Program-made: the position numbers and the translations under genes
Part shown: one piece after another, positions 45,503 through 54,346 of the stretch
Layout of the letters: each line of letters begins with the position of its first letter
How positions within the stretch are numbered: position 1 is the stretch's first letter
Notes under the pieces: generated by a model
Database searches by the model: none
What the model was told of the DNA's origin: nothing
What the model saw: only the letters and a program-made list of their open reading frames with translations
Assembly (NCBI GenBank): GCA_024692955.1
Contig: JAILLW010000023.1
Span: 1-62,381, forward strand
DNA length: 62,381 bases
Direction: 5' to 3'
DNA from: Lachnospiraceae bacterium
GTDB taxonomy: Bacteria; Bacillota; Clostridia; Lachnospirales; Lachnospiraceae

Positions 45503-46060
45503 TTAAACTCTGGAGAGATACTCACCCGTTCTCGTATCGATCTTGATCACGTCGCCCGTCTCTACAAAGAGCGGAACCGCAACCTGTGCTCCGGTCTCAA
45601 CCGTTGCCGGCTTCGTAGCTCCCGTAGCCGTATCTCCTTTGAATCCGGGCTCCGTCTCCGTGATCGCAAGCTCCACAAAGAGCGGAGGCTCGATGGAGAA
45701 TACGGATCCGTTGAAGGAACATACCTTTACCATCTCGTTCTCTTTGACAAATTTCAGGGCGTCGCCGACGGTATCGCCGTTCAGCGCGATCTGATCGTAG
45801 TTCTCCGTATCCATAAAGTTGTAAAGATCACCGTCTGAATACAGATACTGCATATCCTTTCTGTCTATACGTGCCTGCGGGCATTTTTCCGTGGGGCGGA
45901 ACGTCTTTTCAACCACACCGCCGTTGATGATGTTTTTAAGCTTTGTTCTGACGAACGCGGCACCCTTGCCCGGCTTCACATGCTGGAACTCAATGATCTG
46001 ATATACGGAGCCCTCAAGCTCGATCGTGACGCCGTTTCTAAAATCGCCTGCAGAAATCAT
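45503..46060 (-). CDS. efp: elongation factor P
   Basis: A 185-aa protein that relieves ribosome stalling at consecutive prolines. Domain I carries the conserved loop [14 protein letters not shown], whose lysine is the modifiable tip residue; domains II and III (OB folds) follow, with the C-terminal [17 protein letters not shown]. No lysine-modifying enzyme gene (epmA/B) is adjacent. It has its own promoter and terminator. Confidence 0.96.
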   Translation of the reverse strand: MISAGDFRNGVTIELEGSVYQIIEFQHVKPGKGAAFVRTKLKNIINGGVVEKTFRPTEKCPQARIDRKDMQYLYSDGDLYNFMDTENYDQIALNGDTVGDALKFVKENEMVKVCSFNGSVFSIEPPLFVELAITETEPGFKGDTATGATKPATVETGAQVAVPLFVETGDVIKIDTRTGEYLSRV

Positions 46061-46098
46061 AAGATATCCTCCTAAGAAAAATCACAACATTCTCAAAC

Positions 46099-46127
46099 AT
46101 TTTAAATGAAAGCCGTCATCAAATCAA
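46099..46127 (-). promoter_or_regulatory. sigma-A promoter of efp
   Basis: On the minus strand TTGATT (46127-46122), 17-bp spacer, TAAAAT (46104-46099), about 40 nt upstream of the ATG, which is preceded by TTAGGAGG. The -35 overlaps the 3' end of the yqeG gene. Confidence 0.6.
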
Positions 46128-46630
46128 GTCTTTTTCTCTTCCAAATGAAAAATTTTGAATACGATCCTTTCGAGGATGCGTTTCAGCCTGATATGAAACG
46201 GTTCCCGTAGATCTATTGGCTCCACGAGAACGCTCAGGATCCCGGCATTATTCGCGCCCCAGATATCGGTAAGAAGCTGGTCTCCGACCGCAAAGGTGGT
46301 CTCTGTGTCCGTACCCATGAGCCGCATTGCTTCCTCATAGCCGCGCTTCAGGGGTTTTCCCGCCTTGAACACATAGAGGCATTTTGCCTCGTCATTGAAC
46401 ATCTTTACCCGGGGCTCTTCGTTGTTTGAAAGAAAAAGGACCCTGAAACCGGCCGACTTCAGCCTGTCGCAAAGCGTGACGCTTCTTTCATCCGCCGGAG
46501 CGTCATGCGGCACAAGGGTATTGTCGATGTCAAAGATGATGCCGCGGTAGCCTTTTTCGTAAAGAGCATCATAATCGATGGAATAAGCCGAGGAATGATA
46601 TTCGATTGGGCAGAGTTTTTTAAATAACAT
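46124..46630 (-). CDS. YqeG family HAD IIIA-type phosphatase
   Basis: A 168-aa HAD phosphatase with the motif I FDIDNTLVPHDAPADE (near residue 30), motif II FLSNNEE and motif IV region TFAVGDQLLTDIWGANN. YqeG-like proteins dephosphorylate small substrates; PGP-phosphatase activity is known in related plant and cyanobacterial forms. The ATG at 46630 lacks a clear Shine-Dalgarno and lies just past the stop of the upstream ABC gene, so translation may depend on it. It is the last gene of the oligopeptide transporter run. Confidence 0.88.
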   Translation of the reverse strand: MLFKKLCPIEYHSSAYSIDYDALYEKGYRGIIFDIDNTLVPHDAPADERSVTLCDRLKSAGFRVLFLSNNEEPRVKMFNDEAKCLYVFKAGKPLKRGYEEAMRLMGTDTETTFAVGDQLLTDIWGANNAGILSVLVEPIDLREPFHIRLKRILERIVFKIFHLEEKKT

Positions 46631-46637
46631 ATGTTTT

Positions 46638-47372
46638 TTATGAAATCGAACTAAGGAGCAGTCTGGTATACTCGCTTTGCGGGTTCCGGTATACTTCCTC
46701 CGGAATCCCCTCTTCCACCACACGGCCCTGTCTCAGGATCACAACGCGGTCGCACATGTGATAGACCACCCTGAGATCGTGGGAGATAAAGAGGATCGAA
46801 AGCCCCATCTTCTCCTGCAGATCATTAAGAAGTTCCAGTACCTGTGCCTGAATGGTCACATCGAGGGCGGATACCGGTTCATCCGCGATGAGGAAGCCGG
46901 GCTCCTGCATAAGCGCAAGGGCGATCGCCGCGCGTTGCCTCTGTCCGCCGGAAAGCTCTCTCGGGTAACGGCCGAGGAACTCCCTTGAAAGCCCTACCAT
47001 CTCAAGCTTTTCCGCAGCTTTCTTTCGCCTCGTCTCCCGGTCTTTTTCCCCCGCGAGCAGAAGTGCTTCTTCAAGCAGAAACGACAGCTTTTTCGATGGA
47101 TCGAGGCTTCCCGCCGGGTCCTGAAAGATCATCCTCGGATTCGCTCCGTCCGAGAGCGTAACAGTGCCCGTACAGGGCACAAGTCCGAGGACCGCCTTCG
47201 CAATGGTGGACTTTCCCGAGCCGGATTCGCCCACGAGTCCCACGATCTCACCCTCGTTTACGGACAGGGAAACGTCAAATAACACCTGTTTTTGAATTGC
47301 GCGGTCAAAGAACCCTTTGCCCTTATTCCGGAAAGATACATTCAGATCTTCCACCTTCAGGATCTCACTCAT
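46638..47372 (-). CDS. oligopeptide/dipeptide ABC transporter ATP-binding protein (OppF/DppF type)
   Basis: A 244-aa ATPase with Walker A GESGSGKST, signature LSGGQRQR and Walker B LIADEPVSALD. It is one of two ATPases in this importer, matching the OppF position. The start at 47372 (MSEILKVEDL) overlaps the preceding ATPase gene by 8 nt. It lacks the C-terminal cysteine-rich oligopeptide extension seen in many relatives. It powers uptake through the two permeases at 48180-49923. Confidence 0.92.
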   Translation of the reverse strand: MSEILKVEDLNVSFRNKGKGFFDRAIQKQVLFDVSLSVNEGEIVGLVGESGSGKSTIAKAVLGLVPCTGTVTLSDGANPRMIFQDPAGSLDPSKKLSFLLEEALLLAGEKDRETRRKKAAEKLEMVGLSREFLGRYPRELSGGQRQRAAIALALMQEPGFLIADEPVSALDVTIQAQVLELLNDLQEKMGLSILFISHDLRVVYHMCDRVVILRQGRVVEEGIPEEVYRNPQSEYTRLLLSSIS

Positions 47373-48183
47373 TTCCGTCCCTTCCGTAGATCCCCGCGGG
47401 GAGTTTCGGAATCGCCGCGATGAGCTTTTTCGTATACTCTTCCTTCGGGGAATTAAAAATATCATGTGTTATTCCACTCTCCACAATATAGCCGCCTTTC
47501 ATCACAAGGACCCGCTCACATAACGTATTTACAAGGCTCAGGTCATGTGAGATAAAAATAACGGCTGTATTTTTTTCTTTGTTTAAGCGCTTCAGGAGAC
47601 GGATGATCTGCTTTTCGATCGTGACATCCAATGCGGTGGTCGGCTCGTCCGCGATCAGGATCTCCGGCTCCGTAATCATGGCGGAAGCGATCATGACTCT
47701 CTGCCGCATACCGCCGGAAAGCTCATGTGGATACTGGCGCATAACAGTCTCGGGGTCTCTGAGCTCCACATCCTTCAGGATCGAAAGGACCTTTTCATAG
47801 CGTTCTTCTTTTCCGAGCTTCGTATGGATCCGAAGAGGCTCTTCCACCTGATCATAGATCGTCTTTACGGGGTTAAGACTCGTTAAGGGCTCCTGAAAGA
47901 CCATACTGATGTCGTTTCCCTGGATCAAGCGAAGTTCGGATCTCGGGCAGGTAAGAAGGTCCTTCCCCTTGTATACGATCGATCCCCTCTTTTTCATGTC
48001 CTTTCGGGAAAGCAGCCCCGCGATGGCAAGGGCGGACATGGACTTTCCGGATCCGGATTCGCCCACAAGTCCCACGATCTCGCCTTTTTTCAGGGTGAGA
48101 TCAAAATCATAGACCACGGTCTCCGGAATGATATGGTCGTGGAATTCGATATTCAGATCGGTCACTTCAAGGATCACGCTCAT
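47365..48183 (-). CDS. oligopeptide/dipeptide ABC transporter ATP-binding protein (OppD/DppD type)
   Basis: A 272-aa ATPase with Walker A GESGSGKS, signature LSGGMRQR and Walker B LIADEPTTALD. Placed before the OppF-type gene and after the permeases, matching OppD. Its start overlaps the permease gene by 4 nt. Two distinct ATPases are the rule for this importer class, which usually carries peptides or, in some branches, nickel or other ligands; the cargo is not evident. Confidence 0.92.
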   Translation of the reverse strand: MSVILEVTDLNIEFHDHIIPETVVYDFDLTLKKGEIVGLVGESGSGKSMSALAIAGLLSRKDMKKRGSIVYKGKDLLTCPRSELRLIQGNDISMVFQEPLTSLNPVKTIYDQVEEPLRIHTKLGKEERYEKVLSILKDVELRDPETVMRQYPHELSGGMRQRVMIASAMITEPEILIADEPTTALDVTIEKQIIRLLKRLNKEKNTAVIFISHDLSLVNTLCERVLVMKGGYIVESGITHDIFNSPKEEYTKKLIAAIPKLPAGIYGRDGNE

Positions 48184-48986
48184 TTTGATATCCCGTCCGA
48201 CAAAAGTGAAAATCCGAGGATCAGCAGAATGATCGCCAATCCCGGAAAGATCGCGTAATAAGGTGCTTTGTAAAGATACGCCTGAGCCTCGGAAAGCATC
48301 CTGCCAAGGCTCGGGTCGGGAGGCTGCACACCGATCCCGAGGAAGCTCATGGAGGCTTCCGCGAGGACCGCGTTGTTAAAGCCGATCATGATCGAGGAAA
48401 GGAGCACGGTAAGCGTATTCGGAAGGATATGGATGAACATGATCCGGAAATGGGAAGCCCCGAGCAGTCTCAGGCTTTTCACATAATCCATATTCTTCTG
48501 CTTCAGGAATTCGGCCCTTACGATACGTGCGAAACTCGGGATAAAGGCGATCCCCAGAGCGATCATGACCTGATAGGTCCCCCCTCCCATAAGGGAAATG
48601 AAAAGCAGTGCAAGAAGGATGCTCGGAAACGCGAAGACCGCGTCGTTAATCCGCATAAGGATCTCGTCAAAGGCACCTCCGAAATAGCCGGTGGACGCAC
48701 CGATCAGGATCCCGAAAAAGGTACCGATGAAAACAGTCCCAAGTGCCACCTTAAAAGTGGAAAGACTTCCGTCCATCACGCGGCTTAAGATATCACGGCC
48801 GAAATTGTCGCAGCCGAAGGGATGGGATCCGCTCATCCGGGCAAACTTCAGTGAAGCGTCCATCGCGTTCGGATCATAGGGCGTCCGGATGATCCCGGCC
48901 AGCATAAAGATCAGCATAAAGCCGATGAGGACCGCCCCTGCGATCAGATTCGTATTCTTTTTGAAAAGAATCCCGGGTTTACTCAT
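48180..48986 (-). CDS. ABC transporter permease (OppC/DppC type)
   Basis: A 268-aa membrane protein with about six transmembrane helices; the first lies at residues 15-35. The EAA-type loop that contacts the ATPase is around FIPSFARIVRAEFLKQ. The N-terminal periplasmic-side region contains HPFGCDNFGRDILSRV, typical of OppC/DppC permeases. It overlaps oppB by 8 nt and the OppD-type gene by 4 nt. Confidence 0.93.
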   Translation of the reverse strand: MSKPGILFKKNTNLIAGAVLIGFMLIFMLAGIIRTPYDPNAMDASLKFARMSGSHPFGCDNFGRDILSRVMDGSLSTFKVALGTVFIGTFFGILIGASTGYFGGAFDEILMRINDAVFAFPSILLALLFISLMGGGTYQVMIALGIAFIPSFARIVRAEFLKQKNMDYVKSLRLLGASHFRIMFIHILPNTLTVLLSSIMIGFNNAVLAEASMSFLGIGVQPPDPSLGRMLSEAQAYLYKAPYYAIFPGLAIILLILGFSLLSDGISK

Positions 48987-49923
48987 TCAGATTGATCCTC
49001 GGATCGATAAGGCTGTATATGATGTCTACCAGTGTGTTCGAAATAAGGACGAGTAGCGAGATGATCACGATCACCGCCATGACCACGGGATAATCCCGGT
49101 TCGAGATCGAGGTCAGAAGGATCCTGCCCAGTCCCGGAATGGAAAATACCTGTTCCACGATAATACTGCCCGCGATCATATCCGCGAGCGCCATTCCGAA
49201 AAACGTAACGGCGGGAAGCAGGGCGTTCTTCAGCATATGATGATATAGAACATCCTTCGTCGAATTCCCGCGGGAAAATGCCGTACGGACATAGTCCATA
49301 TTGTATTCGCGTATCAGTGTTCCCCGGAGAAGCCGTACCGCCATGGCAGCCTTCGGCAGCGCTATGGCAAGGGCCGGGAAGAACATATATCCGAGAAATC
49401 CCGCAAAATCCGTACGGTAGGATACATATCCGCCCGGTGTGAAGAGTCTGAATATCCGACCGAAAAGCAGGGTAATGAGGATCCCGGAAAAGAAAGGAGG
49501 GATCGCCATGATCACCTGATTGATCACGGACACGCCGCGGTCGATCCAGCCTTCCTGATGCATCGCGGCAAAGATCCCCAGAGGGATCGAAATGACGATC
49601 ATGATCACAAAGGCATAAAGCGCCATCGTAAGGGTTACGGGGATCTTCTCTCCGATCATGCCCGCCACACCGATCCGGTAGCTGTAGGAAATGCCGAAGT
49701 CACCCCTCAAAAAGCCGGCGAACCACTTTACATACCGTAAAAGGACCGGTTCATCGAGCCCCAGTTCATGGCGCAGTGCCGCAAGCCGCTCCGGGGAAGC
49801 GTTCGTCCCGAGCATCGACACGGCCGCGTCGCCCGATATGAAATTGAATGCCAGGAAGACGAAGAACGTTACGAGGATCAGTGTTATGACCATCGTAACG
49901 ATCTTCTTTGCCGCATATTTCAT
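48979..49923 (-). CDS. ABC transporter permease (OppB/DppB type)
   Basis: A 314-aa membrane protein with about six transmembrane helices. The N-terminal helix is followed by GLDEPVLLRYVKWFAGFLRG, and the C-terminal half has the EAA-like loop RLLRGTLIREYNMDYVRTA, both standard for OppB/DppB. Its start overlaps the stop of the binding protein gene by 4 nt. With OppC it forms the channel. Confidence 0.93.
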   Translation of the reverse strand: MKYAAKKIVTMVITLILVTFFVFLAFNFISGDAAVSMLGTNASPERLAALRHELGLDEPVLLRYVKWFAGFLRGDFGISYSYRIGVAGMIGEKIPVTLTMALYAFVIMIVISIPLGIFAAMHQEGWIDRGVSVINQVIMAIPPFFSGILITLLFGRIFRLFTPGGYVSYRTDFAGFLGYMFFPALAIALPKAAMAVRLLRGTLIREYNMDYVRTAFSRGNSTKDVLYHHMLKNALLPAVTFFGMALADMIAGSIIVEQVFSIPGLGRILLTSISNRDYPVVMAVIVIISLLVLISNTLVDIIYSLIDPRINLNE

Positions 49924-51425
49924 TCTGCCAGTCTGATCTTTGAAATATCCTGTACGTACAGCGGATAGAACTCATATCCGGTATACTTTTTGTTCAGCGC
50001 CACAAATTCCGGAAGATCCTGAATGTAGACGTTCGCCGCGTCCTCGGAAAGGATCTTCAGACATTCCTTGTAATATCCGGTCTTTTCATCATCATCCGTC
50101 GCTTTTTTCGCGTTGGCAAAAGCCGCGTCATAGTCGGGATTCGAATAGTTGATGAAATTCTTGGAGGATGCGGAAGTGAACCGCTCCAAAAGCGCGGAAG
50201 CGGTAAGGGAGGAAGCATCCACGCCCACAACCGTCGTGGTATAATTCCTGCCGTTATAGACATCCGAAAGCCAGCTGTCCCATTCCACGAGCTTGATGTT
50301 CGCGGTCACTCCGATCTTTTCAAACTCCTGCTTCAGAACCTGCGCGGTATCCACATGCTGCGTGTAGTTCGACGCCACGGTGATATCGAAGGTAAAGCCG
50401 TCCGGATATCCGGCCTCCTCAAGAAGAGCCTTAGCCTTGTCAAGGTCCTGATTGTAAGTATCATTCAGCTCAGGCATATAGTACTTGGAAAAAGCCGGGA
50501 ACATGGAGGATCCGATCTCGGTGCCCTTTCCGTCGGATACGAAGAGCATGATCTCTTTGGGATCGATGGCATAGCAAAGAGCCTGACGGACCCTGACATC
50601 ATCAAAGGGCTCCACGGCATTGTTGATATAGAGAGCCTGAACGAGGTTCATGGTCTCCTCCATGATCTCGAACCGGTCATCAAGGAGCTCCGCCTGCGCG
50701 GTAGGGATCCTGGCGAAAAGATCGATCGCTCCGGAATTCATTTCCATCGCGAGGGTGTCGGGATTGCCGATCACCTTGAAGGTCACATTCTCGATATGGG
50801 CCGCCAGATCCTTATTATAATAATCATCAAACTTCTTTATGATGAAATTCTCCTGCGGAGAACGGGATACGAACTTATAGGGTCCCGTTCCGATGGGATT
50901 CGTGTCCGGGGTCTTGTTCGCTTCCGGAATGATCGCCGCCGTCATATAGGCGATAAACTCGGTATCGGGCTCCTTCAGTTTCACGGTAAAGGTCTGTCCG
51001 TCGGCCACAGTCTCCTCAATATTGGAAAACGCCGCAACGAGCGGAGTTCCTCCGTCCAGTCCGGCGCATCGATCGATCGAATACTTCACATCCGACGTCT
51101 TAAGCTTCGAACCGTCATGGAACTTTACATTGTCACGCACCGTAAAGGTGTAGGTGCGTCCGTCCTCGGAGATTTCGTAAGCGCTTGCTACCGCCGGAAT
51201 AAAATCGCCATCACTTGTGGGCTTTACAAGCCCTTCAAAAATGTTGAACAGTACCTCTTTGGTTCCCGCCGCTTCCACTTTGTGGGGGTCGAGACCGTCT
51301 TCCAGATCCTGAGGAATACCGATCGTGATGGAGGAATCATCTCCTTTCTTATCACCTGCGCATCCGCACAGTGCAATAGCAAGTACCGAAGTCATGAGGA
51401 AAAGGGAAATCAGTTTTTTCTTCAT
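49920..51425 (-). CDS. ABC transporter substrate-binding lipoprotein (family 5)
   Basis: A 501-aa extracellular lipoprotein; the signal peptide ends in the lipobox ALCGC, giving Cys22. The mature protein has the family-5 solute-binding fold (GLDPHKVEAAGTKEVLFNIFEGLVK start; VKFHDGSKLKTSDVKYS motif). It captures the ligand for the adjacent permease. The ATG at 51425 has AAAGGAAT upstream. Ligand class (peptides are most common) is not decidable from sequence. It is first in its operon, transcribed from 51477-51505. Confidence 0.92.
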   Translation of the reverse strand: MKKKLISLFLMTSVLAIALCGCAGDKKGDDSSITIGIPQDLEDGLDPHKVEAAGTKEVLFNIFEGLVKPTSDGDFIPAVASAYEISEDGRTYTFTVRDNVKFHDGSKLKTSDVKYSIDRCAGLDGGTPLVAAFSNIEETVADGQTFTVKLKEPDTEFIAYMTAAIIPEANKTPDTNPIGTGPYKFVSRSPQENFIIKKFDDYYNKDLAAHIENVTFKVIGNPDTLAMEMNSGAIDLFARIPTAQAELLDDRFEIMEETMNLVQALYINNAVEPFDDVRVRQALCYAIDPKEIMLFVSDGKGTEIGSSMFPAFSKYYMPELNDTYNQDLDKAKALLEEAGYPDGFTFDITVASNYTQHVDTAQVLKQEFEKIGVTANIKLVEWDSWLSDVYNGRNYTTTVVGVDASSLTASALLERFTSASSKNFINYSNPDYDAAFANAKKATDDDEKTGYYKECLKILSEDAANVYIQDLPEFVALNKKYTGYEFYPLYVQDISKIRLAE

Positions 51426-51476
51426 CTTCGCAATTCCTTTCTGTATGTGTTCTGTATGAAGTTGTAAATCGAGGAG

Positions 51477-51505
51477 ATTATACAATAACGTTTCGGATTT
51501 GTAAA
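51477..51505 (-). promoter_or_regulatory. sigma-A promoter of the peptide transporter operon
   Basis: On the minus strand TTTACA (51505-51500), 17-bp spacer, TATAAT (51482-51477), followed by a leader of about 45 nt. It is divergent from the nrdR promoter about 45 bp away. Confidence 0.7.
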
Positions 51506-51549
51506 GGATTACTGCTGTTATTAAATTGTTGCCGGTTTACAGAAAATAG

Positions 51550-51578
51550 TTGACATAAGCACCGGTACACTCTATAAT
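51550..51578 (+). promoter_or_regulatory. consensus sigma-A promoter of nrdR
   Basis: TTGACA (51550-51555), 17-bp spacer, TATAAT (51573-51578): a full consensus promoter. Predicted start is near 51585, giving a leader of about 45 nt with AAGGAGAA before the ATG. Confidence 0.8.
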
Positions 51579-51582
51579 GTGC
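51567..51582 (+). promoter_or_regulatory. possible NrdR box over the nrdR -10 element
   Basis: ACACTCTATAATGTGC matches the NrdR box consensus (acaCwAtATaTwGtgt) at 13 of 16 positions by eye and covers the -10 element. Only one box is seen; NrdR sites usually come in pairs, so this is tentative. Confidence 0.35.
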
Positions 51583-51631
51583 TTGTGTGCAGCACCAATG
51601 CATAGATATGGTATGATAAGGAGAACCTGAT

Positions 51632-52081
51632 ATGAAATGTCCGTTTTGTGGCCATGAAAACACCAGAGTCATCGATTCCCGTCCCGCCGAGGATAACAAT
51701 TCGATCCGCCGGCGCAGAGTCTGTGACGAGTGTGACAAGCGTTTTACCACCTATGAAAAGGTTGAGACCATCCCTCTTATCATCGTAAAGAAGGACGAAA
51801 ACCGGGAGACCTTCGACCGGGCCAAGATCGAATCCGGTGTGCTTCGCGCCTGTCACAAGCGGCCTGTTTCCGCCTCTCAGATCACGGCTCTTGTAGATGA
51901 GGTGGAAACCGAGATCCAGAGCCGTGAGGAACGCGAGATCCCCAGCTCCGTGATCGGCGAGATGGTAATGGACAAATTAAAGGATATCGATTCCGTAGCC
52001 TATGTGCGTTTCGCTTCGGTCTATCGTGAATTCAAGGACATCAATACCTTTATGGATGAGCTGAAAAAGGTACTGAAGTAA
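51632..52081 (+). CDS. nrdR: transcriptional repressor NrdR
   Basis: A 149-aa repressor of ribonucleotide reductase genes. The N-terminal zinc ribbon has [11 protein letters not shown] with the second pair CDEC, and the ATP-cone domain (about 49-139) senses ATP/dATP. The [17 protein letters not shown] segment is a family signature. It has a full consensus promoter. No nrd gene is in the window, so its main targets lie elsewhere. A bidirectional terminator separates it from ftsZ. Confidence 0.97.
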   Translation: MKCPFCGHENTRVIDSRPAEDNNSIRRRRVCDECDKRFTTYEKVETIPLIIVKKDENRETFDRAKIESGVLRACHKRPVSASQITALVDEVETEIQSREEREIPSSVIGEMVMDKLKDIDSVAYVRFASVYREFKDINTFMDELKKVLK

Positions 52082-52130
52082 AACAAGGCCGCCGCATGAT
52101 GATGTCGCGGCTGAATCATACGGGTCAAAG

Positions 52131-52159
52131 AAAAACCTCCGGATCGGCCGGAGGTTTTT
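52131..52159. terminator. bidirectional terminator between nrdR and ftsZ
   Basis: A 12-bp perfect stem (AAAAACCTCCGG, 52131-52142, with CCGGAGGTTTTT, 52148-52159), loop ATCGG, with T-tracts on both strands, between convergent nrdR and ftsZ. Confidence 0.85.
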
Positions 52160-52189
52160 ACGTTCTCATTTCTTCAGTTCGGAACTCTT

Positions 52190-53416
52190 CTATTTCTTCT
52201 GAAGGAATTCCGGAATATTCAGTTTCGTCTCGGGCACTCTGCTCCGGATATCGCCGGGGGAAGTAATGGACGGTGCCGCGGTCTGAGAAACTCCCGTCCT
52301 CGGAAGGGAACCGGTAGAGCGGTTTGTGATCACATCAAGACCTGCCGCGGGCTGCTTGGGAGCCCCGCCTCCGATAACCTGGCTGCGCCCGCCGAACTGC
52401 GGGGTGATGGGACGTACAACGTTGGTCCAGCCGGTCCTCTTGGAGCCGTCCGAAACCGGAAGCGATGCGTCGCGGATCCCGGTGGCAATGACCGTTACGG
52501 TACAGGTATCCGGTTCCGTAACATCAAAGTTCGCGCCAAGGATCGTATTCACATTATCTCCGGTCAGTTCATTGATATAATTCAGGGCATCCTCCACATC
52601 GAAGGCACTGATATCGCCCGTCACATTCACGATCAGATCCGTAGCTCCGTTGATCGAGGTCTCAAGGAGCGGGGATTCCACGGCCATCTTCACCGCATCG
52701 GAAGCCTTGTCCTCTCCGGAGCCGACTCCGATCCCCACATAGGCCACGCCCTTGTCCCGCATAACGGTACGTACGTCCGCGAAGTCAAGGTTTATCAGCG
52801 CGTCATCATTGATCAGGTCCGTGATCCCCTGTACGGACTGCCTTAAGACCTCGTCCACCTTCTTGAAGGCATCCGGGAAGGTCGTCTTCCTGTCTACGAT
52901 CTCATAGATCTTCTGGTTCGGGATCACGATCAGGGTATCCACATTATCCTTGATCTTCGCGATACCTTTGTTCGCGTTCGTCATCCGGACATTTCCCTCA
53001 AAGGTAAAGGGCTTCGTAACGACGCCGACGGTAAGGATCCCCATATCCTTCGCGAGCTTCGCAACAATGGGAGCCGCTCCCGTTCCGGTACCGCCGCCCA
53101 TTCCGCAGGTAACGAATACCATATCCGCTCCCTTAAGGGCATCCTTAATATCCTCTTCGCTCTCCAGAGCGGCATTCTCTCCGACTTCGGGCTGCGCGCC
53201 GGCGCCGAGTCCCTTGGTCAGCCGCTCCCCGATCTGGATCACTTTATTGGCCTTGCTTCTGTTTAAAACCTGCTTATCTGTATTGATACTTATAAAAGTA
53301 ACGTGCTTGACATTCTCTTCCACCATCCGGTCGATGGCATTTCCGCCTGCTCCGCCGATACCCGCTACAATAATATTAGCGCCTGCTTCCTGTTCGTTTG
53401 TCTTAATCTCGAGCAC
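52190..53416 (-). CDS. ftsZ: cell division protein FtsZ
   Basis: A 408-aa tubulin-like GTPase forming the Z ring. The nucleotide-binding glycine-rich loop reads [10 protein letters not shown] near residue 107, with [13 protein letters not shown] at the N terminus. A variable linker (about 320-395) leads to the C-terminal peptide [10 protein letters not shown] that binds FtsA/SepF-type anchors. It has its own promoter, separate from the mraZ-ftsQ run, allowing higher expression. No sigE/sigG genes follow. Confidence 0.97.
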   Translation of the reverse strand: MLEIKTNEQEAGANIIVAGIGGAGGNAIDRMVEENVKHVTFISINTDKQVLNRSKANKVIQIGERLTKGLGAGAQPEVGENAALESEEDIKDALKGADMVFVTCGMGGGTGTGAAPIVAKLAKDMGILTVGVVTKPFTFEGNVRMTNANKGIAKIKDNVDTLIVIPNQKIYEIVDRKTTFPDAFKKVDEVLRQSVQGITDLINDDALINLDFADVRTVMRDKGVAYVGIGVGSGEDKASDAVKMAVESPLLETSINGATDLIVNVTGDISAFDVEDALNYINELTGDNVNTILGANFDVTEPDTCTVTVIATGIRDASLPVSDGSKRTGWTNVVRPITPQFGGRSQVIGGGAPKQPAAGLDVITNRSTGSLPRTGVSQTAAPSITSPGDIRSRVPETKLNIPEFLQKK

Positions 53417-53473
53417 GGCCGATTCCTCCTTAAACTCACTTTATTGCGTATGCACATAATAACTGCATTATTT

Positions 53474-53502
53474 AATATACTTTTTTTCCGTTTGCTTTTC
53501 AA
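53474..53502 (-). promoter_or_regulatory. sigma-A promoter of ftsZ
   Basis: On the minus strand TTGAAA (53502-53497), 17-bp spacer, TATATT (53479-53474). It lies in the 114-bp gap between ftsQ and ftsZ; TAAGGAGG precedes the ftsZ ATG. Confidence 0.7.
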
Positions 53503-53530
53503 CCCTTAAAATCCCGATAACAGCCGTTTT

Positions 53531-54346
53531 TTATACATCCGGCTGCTCCTCGTCAGACGTTTCTGCCACCGCTTCGTCTTCCGCTTCGGACTTCGGTTCG
53601 GGTTCCGGTTCCGGATCGGGTTCAAAAGATACGTTCTTCGTCTCTTCGGTATAATTTTCCATGCGCAGTACCCCGCTCCTTCCCGTAAGGTCCGGCAGCA
53701 TATACTGGAGTTTCATGATCTTCTCCTCCAGTTCCTCCGGATCTCCGAGAGCGACCCTTACATCATCGAAGTACAGCATGATCGTATTGTCCGGCGCGAA
53801 AAACATCCGGTCGATCCCGAGATTGTACTTGTTCACAAGCTGTGTGATGCTGAGGATCGAACGGAATATCTCCGGATCTTCCACCGGGAGCGGTTCATAA
53901 AGGATCACATGGTCAAAGGAAAGTCCGGTAACCAGCGGGATTCCGGCGGTCTTCTGGTCGGAAGCTTCCACCACCATGCCTTCCTTGTCGAAGTACATGA
54001 ATTTGTCCAGGTATTCCACATAGCCGGCAAGCGCCTTCTCATATACCGTGATCCGGATCGTATGCGGATCTTCCACCTTTATGTCCATTTTGGAGACAAA
54101 AGGCACATTTTCAACGCTCTTCTCACGATATTTCAGAGACAGGAACAGGGAGTTATCCCCAAAGGGACCGTCCATTACGAGTTTCATGATCTCGCCGTTG
54201 GAGTAATGAACATTCCCCTCCACGGAGACCGTCGTCACCTTATATGCGCCGAGCACATAACGAAATCCCGCAAGGAGCAGGCATATGAGGGCCGTCACGA
54301 TAAAGGCGATCACAAATATGCTTTTATGATCCCGCAGATATTTCAT
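53531..54346 (-). CDS. ftsQ: cell division protein FtsQ/DivIB
   Basis: A 271-aa bitopic protein of the divisome. A short cytoplasmic segment and one membrane helix (about 9-33) precede the POTRA domain (VTTVSVEGNVHYSNGEIMKLV) and the beta domain. The last 40 residues are strongly acidic with a PEPEPEP run, lying outside the membrane. It overlaps ftsW by 4 nt, and ftsZ follows with its own promoter. Confidence 0.9.
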   Translation of the reverse strand: MKYLRDHKSIFVIAFIVTALICLLLAGFRYVLGAYKVTTVSVEGNVHYSNGEIMKLVMDGPFGDNSLFLSLKYREKSVENVPFVSKMDIKVEDPHTIRITVYEKALAGYVEYLDKFMYFDKEGMVVEASDQKTAGIPLVTGLSFDHVILYEPLPVEDPEIFRSILSITQLVNKYNLGIDRMFFAPDNTIMLYFDDVRVALGDPEELEEKIMKLQYMLPDLTGRSGVLRMENYTEETKNVSFEPDPEPEPEPKSEAEDEAVAETSDEEQPDV

